Assembly (NCBI GenBank): GCA_947471105.1
Contig: CANIYB010000064.1
Coordinates: 1-10,175 of the forward strand
Source of the DNA: Cytophagaceae bacterium
GTDB lineage: Bacteria; Bacteroidota; Bacteroidia; Cytophagales; Spirosomataceae
Reading direction: 5' to 3'
DNA length: 10,175 nt
This document shows, piece after piece, positions 1 through 7,622 of the stretch. The notes beneath the pieces are model-generated. The model did not search any database. It saw only the letters and a list, made by a program, of their open reading frames with translations, and was not told the origin of the DNA. Every line of letters starts with the position of its first letter. The stretch's first letter is position 1. The position numbers and the translations under genes are program-made.

Positions 1-1370
1 AACGTTATTGGGGGGAACCTGTACCGGTTTATTTCAAACCCAATAGTCATGGTGAATTGTTGCCTTATTTGATCGATGAATCTGAATTGCCTTTGGAGTT
101 GCCTAAAATAGATAAATATTTGCCAACGGAAACAGGCGAACCTCCTTTGGGGCGTGCATCTGCGGAGTGGAAATATAAAAATCAGTATGATTACGAATGG
201 TCCACCATGCCGGGTTGGGCCGGTTCCTCTTGGTATTGGTACCGCTATATGGATGCCCAAAACAAAGCAGAATTCGCTTCTAAAGAAGCAGTTGATTACT
301 GGAAAGCGGTTGATTTATATATAGGGGGTTCTGAACATGCTACAGGTCATTTACTTTATAGTCGTTTTTGGAATAAATTCTTAAAGGATCTGGGATTAGT
401 GAATGAAGAGGAGTTTGCTAAAAAATTGATCAATCAAGGAATGATTCAAGGGAGATCCAATTTTGTATATCGACTAAAGGATTCAGAAAAGGTCACTTTT
501 GTTTCATTTGGGCTAAAGGATAACTATCAAGTGGCTGCTTTACATGTGGATGTAAACATTGTCGAAAATGATGTTTTAGATATAGAAGCATTCAAAAAGT
601 CCAGAAATGATGTGCCGGATGATGCGGAGTTTATCCTGGAAGGGGGTAAATATGTATGCGGCTGGGAAGTTGAAAAAATGTCTAAATCCAAATATAATGT
701 CGTAAATCCAGATGATTTAATTTTAAAATATGGAGCTGACACTTTACGGGTTTATGAAATGTTTTTGGGCCCATTAGAGCAGTTTAAACCTTGGAATACG
801 AATTCAATTTCAGGATCACATAACTTTTTGAGGAAGGTTTGGCGATTGTTTTTTGACGAAAATACACAGGTAAATAAGTTGGTAGATGAAGCGGCTTCTG
901 CCGATGAGCTTCGAGTGCTTCATACCGCCATTCGAAAAGTGAAAGATGATCTAGATCGTTTCTCATTTAATACGGTGGTATCTACCCTGATGATTTGTGT
1001 TAACGATTTGGGTCAGTTAAAATGCCATAAAAAATCTGTTTTGAGAGAATTGCTTATTTTATTATCTCCATACGCCCCCCACATTGCAGAGGAATTATGG
1101 GTGGCACTAGGAGAATTACCAGGCCAAATATCCTATGCTAAATTTCCAGAATTTAATGCTTCTTTTTTAAATGAGGATTCATTTAAATACCCAATATCGT
1201 TTAATGGCAAAGTTAAATTAACACTTGATTTCGCTAGTTCTGCTTCTCCAAATGAAATAGAAACGGGAGTATTAGCTAATGAGCAGGTGATTAAAATATT
1301 GGCTGGGGTTTCACCTTCTAAAGTAATTGTCGTTCCTAAACGCATCGTTAATATCGTATTAGGAAAATAA
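1..1370 (+). CDS. leuS: Leucyl-tRNA synthetase, C-terminal part (5' end cut by window edge)
   Basis: Cytoplasmic class I aminoacyl-tRNA synthetase that charges tRNA-Leu with leucine. The reading frame is open from base 3 (first codons read RYWGEPVPVYF), so the gene continues leftward; the HIGH motif and the CP1 editing domain lie outside. Visible in order: the RYWGEP catalytic-core motif at the edge, the PTETGEPPLGRA segment, the core stretch YIGGSEHATGHLLYSRFW, the class I KMSKS loop (bases 675-689), the helical anticodon-binding domain, and a small C-terminal domain (NGKVKLTL ... VIVVPKRIVNIVLGK) ending in TAA at 1368-1370. About 80 residues separate NQGMIQGRS from KMSKS; this is the leucine-specific insertion, longer than I recall for the E. 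coli enzyme. The 3' end is intact and the gene converges on the receptor gene. An apparent TTG start at 57 is internal. Identification is secure. Confidence 0.97.
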   Translation, partial: RYWGEPVPVYFKPNSHGELLPYLIDESELPLELPKIDKYLPTETGEPPLGRASAEWKYKNQYDYEWSTMPGWAGSSWYWYRYMDAQNKAEFASKEAVDYWKAVDLYIGGSEHATGHLLYSRFWNKFLKDLGLVNEEEFAKKLINQGMIQGRSNFVYRLKDSEKVTFVSFGLKDNYQVAALHVDVNIVENDVLDIEAFKKSRNDVPDDAEFILEGGKYVCGWEVEKMSKSKYNVVNPDDLILKYGADTLRVYEMFLGPLEQFKPWNTNSISGSHNFLRKVWRLFFDENTQVNKLVDEAASADELRVLHTAIRKVKDDLDRFSFNTVVSTLMICVNDLGQLKCHKKSVLRELLILLSPYAPHIAEELWVALGELPGQISYAKFPEFNASFLNEDSFKYPISFNGKVKLTLDFASSASPNEIETGVLANEQVIKILAGVSPSKVIVVPKRIVNIVLGK

Positions 1371-1440
1371 GATTAAGTTCCGCCAGGAATCTAGAATGCA
1401 TAGATATGCTATCTGGTTTGAAACAAACAAACGGATCATT

Positions 1441-3750
1441 TTAGAATTCTAATTGAGAGCTAATGATCGGAATTAGGGGTAAGGCAAATCGATAGGTTAA
1501 GCCCTTTACATTTGAGTCATATCGTTCCTCAATGATGTTATTTGCATTGAAAATATTTTGTAGGTCCAACCTGAATGACCAAGTGTGATTCAACTTATTA
1601 ATTCGATAGGCCAATGAAAAATCATATCGTTCAAAATTTGGATATTGAGATTCAAACGCTTTTGCTTGTACACTAACCGTTGTATTCCTTTTGATGGACT
1701 CAGCTAAATTGATGGGTGTATACCGATTTCCGCCTCTCAGTAAATATCTTAAATTGATCGAAAGGGACTTTTGTTTCGCTAATGTAAAGTCTTTACCCAC
1801 CAAAATATTTCCCGCAAATAGGTTATTAAATTGAGTATTTCGCCAAACTAAATCCTTATTTTGAAACTTAGAGTCAAAAAGCGAAGCGGTGACTAAATAA
1901 TAGAAATTATCCGCTAAAAACCTTTCCAATGTCAATTCGATCCCCTTATTAATTCCCTTTCCTGTATTTTCTAGCACTTGGCCTGGGATGCCAGAGGTAT
2001 AATTGACCAATGAAAACAATCCGGTCAATGCCGTATCGATGGGTACTTGATTAATGTTTTGGATGTATGCCTCAACTTTCAATCGTGTATTTTCCCCGAT
2101 TCTTTGGTCATACGAAACTACCTGATGCAGAGCCTGTGACGGCTTTATATTTTTATTAGGCTGGAAAAAGTTTCCATTGGGGATGTATTTTTTAAAAAGG
2201 TAGGTGGAAATAGGCTCTATTCTGGAATGCCAACCAATTCCAACACTAAATCTACCTCCCGATTTATTCTCTATCGAAATGGCCATTCTTGGTTCGATGC
2301 CCTTGGATTGATTCAGTTCAAATTGGTATGCATGAAGCCCAAAAGTAGTTTGAAAGGCCGGAGTCCATTTTTTTATAATCTGCCCAAACTGTTGGACGTA
2401 ATAAGTTGAATTAGATTCATTTAAGTAATTCACTATTTTTTTACCGTCCCAACGATCATCCTTGAGCTCAAAAGATAATTGGCTTACATTAATTCCAAAC
2501 TTTGCGCTCAAGCTGGCATTCCATTTATATACATAGGTAGCATTCAACCGTATATTGGGGTAGCGATATAGTTGGTCCCTTGTGGTTTTCCATGCATTCG
2601 CAATGTTTTCAATTTTGCTAACGTTCGCCGATTCAGTTGTTAAGGCCAAAACAGTGGAAAGATGCCCTTTTTTGAAGGGCAATTTATAGGATAATCCAAA
2701 TGCGCCCATGTTGCTATTGGAGTAATCCTTCGTGGTTAATTTCTCATCTTCCGTATCATTGGCTCCTGCTAATCCCCAAAAAGTTAGTAGCCCAGCTTTT
2801 TTCAAGGGAATATCGATGGTGTAATTTAAATCTCGATAGGCAGGCTTGAAATTCCCTGAATTGATATTGATTAATCCCGATTTTAATAGCAATTCTAAGG
2901 TTGAATATCTAGCTCCAGCCCGATAGGATCCCCCATTTTTTCCAATGGGTCCCTCGGAGGCCACATCTATTCCCACCACCGACAATTGTGCCATCCATTC
3001 CCTCTTTTCATTATTGCCCCTTCTAAATCGTAGATCGAAAACACCCGAGGAGGCATTCCCATATTCTGCAGGGAAAGCGCCCGACATAAAATCTGAATTG
3101 GCCAAACTGGTCGAATTGATCATCGATATGATTCCACTGGTGGATCCTTGTCCATCCCCAAAATGATTTGGATTTGGGATTTCAATCCCTTCCATTCTCC
3201 ACAATAATCCTTTGGGAGAATTCCCACGAATGATAATCTCATTATTTTGATCGGATCCTGCATTCGTAACCCCAGCAAAGTTTAAGGTCATGCGCGCCGG
3301 ATCTTGAAATCCTCCCGCATATCGATTTGCTTCTGTGACAGAAAATTGGCGCGTACTAACCAAGGCCATTTCATTTTTTGACCGATCTTTTGCTCGCTCA
3401 GAAACCACGAGCACTTCACGTAAAAATTGTGGTGCTTCTTCTAACTCAACGGGCAAATTGATTTCTTTTCCACTCCTAAGCTCTAAATTGGGAATGCTCG
3501 CAGGGGCATAACCTAACCTAGAAAACGAAATACTATATCGGCCTAATGGGATTTTGTGGAAATAAAATCGACCAAGGCTATCACTGAAACTCACATGATT
3601 GCCAGGAACTAATTTGACCGTCACATTAGATAATAGTTCTAATGTTTGTTTATCCATAATTTTCCCCCGTATGGTTTGCTCAAGATTTTGAGCAAAACCT
3701 GCGTAAAAAATACTCAAACAAAGAATTAGAATGACTGAACGACGAATCAT
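1441..3750 (-). CDS. TonB-dependent outer-membrane receptor with carboxypeptidase-regulatory-like domain
   Basis: Outer-membrane beta-barrel protein expected to import a ligand using TonB/ExbBD energy. I chose the ATG at 3748-3750 (769 aa) because it begins directly with a signal peptide (MIRRSVILILCLSIFYAGFAQ). The frame extends upstream to a TTG at 3774, but that would add eight residues before the signal and overlap a candidate promoter. Residues about 27-104 form a CarboxypepD_reg-like beta-sandwich, common on Bacteroidota receptors. Residues about 122-242 are the plug (NRYAGGFQDPARM, IIIRGNSPKGLLWRMEGIEI, FPAEYGNASSGVFDLRFRRG). The rest is barrel, ending in a terminal Phe (SSQLEF) as usual for outer-membrane barrels. 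At 769 aa it is clearly shorter than SusC-type receptors, and no SusD gene is adjacent. It is the last gene of the - strand run, 41 bases after the sulfatase. The ligand cannot be told from sequence; linkage to the upstream enzymes is inferred from order only. Confidence 0.9.
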   Translation of the reverse strand: MIRRSVILILCLSIFYAGFAQNLEQTIRGKIMDKQTLELLSNVTVKLVPGNHVSFSDSLGRFYFHKIPLGRYSISFSRLGYAPASIPNLELRSGKEINLPVELEEAPQFLREVLVVSERAKDRSKNEMALVSTRQFSVTEANRYAGGFQDPARMTLNFAGVTNAGSDQNNEIIIRGNSPKGLLWRMEGIEIPNPNHFGDGQGSTSGIISMINSTSLANSDFMSGAFPAEYGNASSGVFDLRFRRGNNEKREWMAQLSVVGIDVASEGPIGKNGGSYRAGARYSTLELLLKSGLININSGNFKPAYRDLNYTIDIPLKKAGLLTFWGLAGANDTEDEKLTTKDYSNSNMGAFGLSYKLPFKKGHLSTVLALTTESANVSKIENIANAWKTTRDQLYRYPNIRLNATYVYKWNASLSAKFGINVSQLSFELKDDRWDGKKIVNYLNESNSTYYVQQFGQIIKKWTPAFQTTFGLHAYQFELNQSKGIEPRMAISIENKSGGRFSVGIGWHSRIEPISTYLFKKYIPNGNFFQPNKNIKPSQALHQVVSYDQRIGENTRLKVEAYIQNINQVPIDTALTGLFSLVNYTSGIPGQVLENTGKGINKGIELTLERFLADNFYYLVTASLFDSKFQNKDLVWRNTQFNNLFAGNILVGKDFTLAKQKSLSINLRYLLRGGNRYTPINLAESIKRNTTVSVQAKAFESQYPNFERYDFSLAYRINKLNHTWSFRLDLQNIFNANNIIEERYDSNVKGLTYRFALPLIPIISSQLEF

Positions 3751-3771
3751 GAGGAATCGATTTTTGACTCG

Positions 3772-3779
3772 CAAATTTA
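3772..3779 (-). promoter_or_regulatory. Candidate Bacteroidota -7 promoter element before the TonB receptor gene
   Basis: The - strand reads TAAATTTG here, an exact match to the Bacteroidota -7 consensus TAnnTTTG, 21 bases before the chosen receptor ATG and inside the 41-base gap after the sulfatase. No clear TTG-type -33 element is seen 19-21 bases upstream. It could let the receptor be expressed apart from the enzymes, but an 8-base match in AT-rich DNA can arise by chance. Confidence 0.35.
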
Positions 3780-3791
3780 AAAATGAACGAC

Positions 3792-5294
3792 TTATCTTTT
3801 TTTATAGCCTTTGATTTCATTAAGTAAAATTCTGAGCTCTTGAACTTTTTCTTTATTTGTTTCAAAAACATCATTTGCTTCTTTAGGGTCGCTCTTCAAA
3901 TTAAATAATTGGCCATTAACTCCCTCTTTTACCTGTTCGATTTTTTGGGGTTCTGTAAACCCTCCAGATCCAAGTCCTTCAATTAACTTCCAATCGCCTT
4001 TTCGAATCGTTAGATATCCGATGGATGATGAAACAACAATTCCAGGTTGTCCTTTTATCTCTTGTGTTTTTCCTTTTAGAATCGGCATAATGCTGTAGGT
4101 GTCTTCAGACGTGGCTTTAATGCCTGTCAAATCTCCACAGGTGGCTAATAAATTGGCCAAGCTGGTGGTTGCATTGGATACCGTATTGGCTTTTACCTCT
4201 GCAGGCCAACGAACAAAAAACGGAATTCGATGTCCTCCTTCATATGCATCTCCTTTCATCCCCCTAAATTCACCAGCCGACGCATGATTAAATCTTTCAA
4301 TATAATCAGAACGCCAATAGGGTCCGTTATCACTCGCGAAGATTACAATCGTATTTTTAGCGATCCCTAATTTTTCCAATTGTTTCAAAACGGCTCCTAC
4401 GGATGCGTCAACTTGCTGGACAAAATCACCATATTCTCCAGCCCCAGATTTCCCTACATACTCGGGATTAGGCATCCATGGGGTATGCGGCGCGGCTAAT
4501 GGAAGGTATAAAAAGAACGGTTTTTCTCCATGTTGTTTTCCAATAAATTGGTTTGCTTTCTCAATAAATCGTGGTAAAACTTGATGGAAATCAAAAGAAG
4601 GAGACATTTTTCCTTCTCTCCAAAAGGGTCCCGAATACCCTTTTTCCATTTTATTCCCAGCGGTATATGCCGTAGGGAGCTCTTCAACTTGTTGGTTTTC
4701 TAGATATAAATAGGGCGGCATATCCAGGGAAGCCGGTAAGATATACGAATAATCAAATCCAGCGGATTTTGGACCAGCCGTCACCGGTTTAGTAAAATCG
4801 ATGATTTCTGGATTTAATTCGGTCTTTATGCCTAACTCTTTTTCATTTAACAACGCGTCATTTCCAGATTTTAAAGCCCAGTCTACCCCCAAATGCCATT
4901 TACCGATAACCCCTGTGGAATACCCCGCTTGTGAAAGTAATTTCGCAACGGTTTGTTGGTCAGTGTCGATCAAAGAACGACTATATCCCCTTAAAACTCC
5001 TACTGGCAATTTGCTTCTAAATGGATATCGGCCAGTTAAAATGGCATATCGAGTAGGTGTGCAAACGCCAGAGGCTGAATGCGCATCCGTAAATCGCATA
5101 CCTTGTAGGGCGATTTGATCGATATTAGGCGTCTTGATTTTCCCTTTGGGATTATTGATTGAAACGTCCCCATAGCCTAAATCATCGGCTAAAATATAAA
5201 TGATATTGGGTAATTTTTCTTTCTTGCTTTGACCCAATAAACCAGATTGTACGGTCAATAAACAAATGACTAACAGCGATATTTTCTTCATCAT
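3792..5294 (-). CDS. Exported S1-family (formylglycine-dependent) sulfatase
   Basis: Hydrolyses a sulfate ester, probably from a carbohydrate, in the periplasm or at the cell surface. The protein is 500 aa, normal for type I sulfatases. It begins MMKKISLLVICLLTVQSGLLGQ, a signal peptide; the second Met is an equally good start. Active-site features are all present: metal-binding D37-D38 in ILADDLGYGD, the maturation motif C78-T-P-T-R82 (Cys is converted to formylglycine), K132 and H134 in GKWHLG, H270 in APHTPW, D322-N323 in FASDNG, and K347 in FRGMKGDAYEGGHRIP. Because the motif uses Cys, a maturase (FGE or anSME) encoded elsewhere is required. The C-terminal subdomain is intact (IRKGDWKLIEG, LFNLKSDPKEANDV). 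The start lies one base after the stop of the cytochrome gene, so the two are co-transcribed. Some motifs resemble N-acetylgalactosamine-6-sulfatase-like subfamilies, but the substrate cannot be fixed by eye. Confidence 0.95.
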   Translation of the reverse strand: MMKKISLLVICLLTVQSGLLGQSKKEKLPNIIYILADDLGYGDVSINNPKGKIKTPNIDQIALQGMRFTDAHSASGVCTPTRYAILTGRYPFRSKLPVGVLRGYSRSLIDTDQQTVAKLLSQAGYSTGVIGKWHLGVDWALKSGNDALLNEKELGIKTELNPEIIDFTKPVTAGPKSAGFDYSYILPASLDMPPYLYLENQQVEELPTAYTAGNKMEKGYSGPFWREGKMSPSFDFHQVLPRFIEKANQFIGKQHGEKPFFLYLPLAAPHTPWMPNPEYVGKSGAGEYGDFVQQVDASVGAVLKQLEKLGIAKNTIVIFASDNGPYWRSDYIERFNHASAGEFRGMKGDAYEGGHRIPFFVRWPAEVKANTVSNATTSLANLLATCGDLTGIKATSEDTYSIMPILKGKTQEIKGQPGIVVSSSIGYLTIRKGDWKLIEGLGSGGFTEPQKIEQVKEGVNGQLFNLKSDPKEANDVFETNKEKVQELRILLNEIKGYKKR

Positions 5295-5295
5295 A

Positions 5296-6339
5296 TTAAA
5301 GTGATTTGATCCAATTTTTAATTAAATCTACACCTTCTTTGTGAGATAATCTACGCCCTAATTCCGGCATCATGATTCCTGGATCTAACGAATGCATGCG
5401 ATAGGCTAAAATACTTTCTTCTGGCTTCCCAGGTACAATGTCATAGGATAAATTTCCTGATCCTCTACCAGCTGCGACTGGGGTTTTCATAAAGCCATAA
5501 CTTGTTTTATTCGAATTATTCCAATGAAGAAATAAGCCTGAAGACTGCGCTGGACCTACTGGATTATGGCAATGGGCACAATTTATGTCTAAATAAGCTT
5601 TCGCCCTCAGATCCAATGAAGCATTAAGATCTGAATATGAGGGCATTTTAGGAACGTCACTTAGTTTTGGAAGATTAGCCAGGGCATTTTTTTGTGCCCA
5701 GTGGGCCAACTGGTTTTCGTGTGCCCCATCCTGATATGAAAATTCTCCATTTAATTGGCGTGCAGAAGGACCAATGGGCGTCATGATCCCTTGTCTTTCA
5801 TGACAGCCTTTGCATTGATTCATATTGGGCACCACATATTCGAAGGCTTGTTTTTTTCCTTGATCGTCAATCCATGAGACTAAATCGCCACCCCCTGCTA
5901 CTTCTAAGGTTGCTTCACTTTGTTCTTTATTCCAAATGTAGGGTAAGGCTTTCCAGCCTTTGGCTTCATGGATTAGAATTCGCGTTTCCATTAAACGTCG
6001 TCCTTTTGCCTCAGCTCGTTCATCATTTTTATAATAAAAGGTCTTGGCTATGATGGTCCCGACGGGAAATTGTAAAACGGAATCAGGGTTAAAATTCACC
6101 TGAGTGCCTTTAGGCATTTTAATGAATCTTAATTTATGCGCAAAATCTGAAAATAAGGGGGAATTTAGGTTATAGGGCAATACGTCCTCAGCAGGAATTT
6201 GATCTTGCAAGCGTCCTTTAAATAAAGCAAATTCAGAGAGTTTCTCTGGATAATTAAATTCCGTATTTATTTCTGAATCGATGGACATTAAAAATGTCAA
6301 ACCTATACATGAAATAATAAGGATGAGAACTTTGCTCAT
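5296..6339 (-). CDS. SO2930/HNE_0200-type diheme c-type cytochrome, exported
   Basis: Periplasmic or membrane-anchored electron-transfer protein of unknown pathway. I start at the ATG at 6337-6339 (347 aa), which leads straight into a hydrophobic signal/anchor (MSKVLILIISCIGLTFLM) and leaves a 4-base gap to the beta-helix gene. The frame also extends to 6384, overlapping that gene by 41 bases. Two heme-c motifs are seen: C176-KG-C179-H180 (after VVPNMNQ) and C254-AH-C257-H258 (after YLDIN). The paired Mets in DPGIMMPELGR near the C-terminus are possible axial ligands. The N-terminal half (FALFKGRLQDQIPAEDVLPYNLNSPLFSD, split here as FALFKGRLQDQ and PYNLNSPLFSD) is typical of the family. From memory this corresponds to TIGR03806, whose members recur beside beta-helix proteins of TIGR03805, exactly the arrangement here. 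Residues I-I-S-C at 8-11 resemble a lipobox, but that would give an unusually short signal from this start. Family call is confident; function is not known. Confidence 0.9.
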   Translation of the reverse strand: MSKVLILIISCIGLTFLMSIDSEINTEFNYPEKLSEFALFKGRLQDQIPAEDVLPYNLNSPLFSDFAHKLRFIKMPKGTQVNFNPDSVLQFPVGTIIAKTFYYKNDERAEAKGRRLMETRILIHEAKGWKALPYIWNKEQSEATLEVAGGGDLVSWIDDQGKKQAFEYVVPNMNQCKGCHERQGIMTPIGPSARQLNGEFSYQDGAHENQLAHWAQKNALANLPKLSDVPKMPSYSDLNASLDLRAKAYLDINCAHCHNPVGPAQSSGLFLHWNNSNKTSYGFMKTPVAAGRGSGNLSYDIVPGKPEESILAYRMHSLDPGIMMPELGRRLSHKEGVDLIKNWIKSL

Positions 6340-6343
6340 GCGA

Positions 6344-7543
6344 TTAAAACTTATTTGATTTAATGGATACGGGGGAGCATTCAAATAAGTCGGGACCCAC
6401 TAAAACATTTTTAAAGTCATGATCAGCATCTAGAAATGAAGTACTTTGGTTGATGTTATTTCGAACACAAATGGCATATTCAGGTAGATATTTACCATCA
6501 GTGCCCACAATTTTAGGGTCTAATATTCCATCAAAAATGACCTGTGGTATCTTACGGCCGAACTTCAATTTCACCCGATATAACTGACCAAATCGGCTGT
6601 CCATCGGCACGCGACGCGGTTTTCTTTCGAATAAATTATCATGAATGTTGATCGATGTAGGGTAGGGGTAATACCCTTTATCTTTAATTTTTTTCTCCGT
6701 CATAAAGTAGCTGATAATAGCGACTCCTACCGTGGAATGATTTAGGATTTTGTTATCAAAAATTTCAACTTGGCTCGTGGCCAACACCATCATACCGGTG
6801 CCTTTGGGTACATTTCCCACAATATTACCTTTGGGCGCAAAATTGGCCAAATTATTTTCCTTAATTAAGTTGTTATACACGCGCACAAACCCTCCCTTTT
6901 TTTGAATTAGGTCCGGTAAATCAAAAACCAAAATACCTCCTGTATTTCCTTCGGCCACATTATTATACACATCAGCATACAATGAATTTTCGATCTCGAT
7001 CCCGGCAACATTTTGAAATGCGGTGCAATTGCGAACCGTGATGTATTTGGATTGGCCTACATAAATTCCTGCGTCAGATGCGCCGATGGCAATACAACTG
7101 TCAATCAATACTTTTTCACATAACACAGGATATAGCGCGTAACTGCCATTCGTAGGGGAGGGTTTTCCTGTCCAAGCCGTCTTTAATCTTCGGAATGTGA
7201 TTCCTATTACATGCATGGTTTTGATCAAATCTCCTTTGGAATCTTCCGCCGTAAAATCTTCTAAGACAATGTTTTCGCAATTCGTTATTCTGATTCCCTC
7301 AGCTCCTTGAGTTTGTCCTTTAAAGCTTAAGACTGTTTTGTCAATTCCTTTTCCCCGGATGGTGATATTCTTTTTACCATCTAAGCTTAGAGTTTTGGTT
7401 AAGGCAAAGTTGCCCGCTTCAATGTTGATAATATCCCCATCTTCCGCCATGATCAACTTGGTTTGTAGTTTTTTTTCAAAGTCGGCCTGAGCGATAATTT
7501 GGGTACTGAATAAAGTAAATAAGCTTAAAATGATAAGACGCAT
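6344..7543 (-). CDS. Exported parallel beta-helix protein, partner of the diheme cytochrome
   Basis: A secreted right-handed beta-helix protein of unknown activity. The ATG at 7541-7543 (399 aa) is chosen because it gives a clean signal peptide (MRLIILSLFTLFSTQIIAQ); the frame's earlier TTG at 7588 would put 15 polar residues in front. The body is a series of short beta-helix rungs: AGNFALTKTLSLDG, NITIRGKGIDKTVLSF, NCENIVLEDF, CEKVLIDSCIAIGASDAG, YITVRNCTA, ADVYNNVAEGN, VRVYNNLIKENN, VEIFDNKILNH, INIHDNLFERK. Strongly conserved-looking signatures are GASDAGIYVGQS (154-165), AGIEIENS (180-187), NTGGILVFDLP (200-210) and NFAPKGN (234-240), which I recall from the TIGR03805 family found next to TIGR03806 cytochromes. 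Similar folds occur in pectate lyases, epimerases and NosD, so carbohydrate binding or modification is possible, but no catalytic set is identified. The cytochrome start follows after 4 bases, implying tight co-expression. Confidence 0.87.
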   Translation of the reverse strand: MRLIILSLFTLFSTQIIAQADFEKKLQTKLIMAEDGDIINIEAGNFALTKTLSLDGKKNITIRGKGIDKTVLSFKGQTQGAEGIRITNCENIVLEDFTAEDSKGDLIKTMHVIGITFRRLKTAWTGKPSPTNGSYALYPVLCEKVLIDSCIAIGASDAGIYVGQSKYITVRNCTAFQNVAGIEIENSLYADVYNNVAEGNTGGILVFDLPDLIQKKGGFVRVYNNLIKENNLANFAPKGNIVGNVPKGTGMMVLATSQVEIFDNKILNHSTVGVAIISYFMTEKKIKDKGYYPYPTSINIHDNLFERKPRRVPMDSRFGQLYRVKLKFGRKIPQVIFDGILDPKIVGTDGKYLPEYAICVRNNINQSTSFLDADHDFKNVLVGPDLFECSPVSIKSNKF

Positions 7544-7556
7544 AATTTTGGAATTA

Positions 7557-7588
7557 AACAGGTAAACAATCGTTTGAAATTTTTCCAA
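7557..7588 (-). promoter_or_regulatory. Weak candidate promoter before the beta-helix gene
   Basis: The 79-base gap 7544-7622 is the largest in the - strand run. On the - strand it holds TTGG (7585-7588), then 20 bases, then TACCTGTT (7557-7564), a partial fit to the Bacteroidota pattern TTTG-N19-TAnnTTTG. The -7 half misses two positions and the leader would be very short. No convincing terminator is seen in the gap, so read-through from the oxidoreductase gene is also possible. Confidence 0.18.
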
Positions 7589-7622
7589 CTCAATTAAAAC
7601 TTCAAGTTACTGATTTTGTTTT

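Noticed and set aside
1383..1416. Short inverted repeats in the leuS/receptor convergent gap (AGATA-TGC-TATCT at 1402-1414, and CCAG/CTGG flanks) as a possible terminator.
   Set aside because: The stem is only five AT-rich pairs, the two foldings compete, and no T-run follows on either strand; it is not convincing as an intrinsic terminator.
1441..3750. Calling the receptor SusC-like.
   Set aside because: It is several hundred residues too short, lacks SusC-style motifs, and has no SusD gene beside it.
3680..3874. A 64-aa - strand open frame spanning the sulfatase end and the receptor start.
   Set aside because: It overlaps both real genes in another frame and would hide the receptor signal peptide; the translation is low-complexity and Lys/Ser/Phe rich.
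4801..5118. A 105-aa open frame on the + strand inside the sulfatase gene.
   Set aside because: It lies fully antisense to a well-supported sulfatase, including its CTPTR motif region, and its translation has no recognisable domain.
6344..7543. Calling the beta-helix protein a pectate lyase or polygalacturonase.
   Set aside because: The fold type fits, but no lyase Asp/Arg calcium site or GH28 catalytic set is recognisable, and the signatures point to the cytochrome-associated family instead.
7598..7608. Palindrome AACTTCAAGTT in the gap before the beta-helix gene.
   Set aside because: Five-base arms with a one-base centre are too short for a terminator and a single copy gives no support for an operator.
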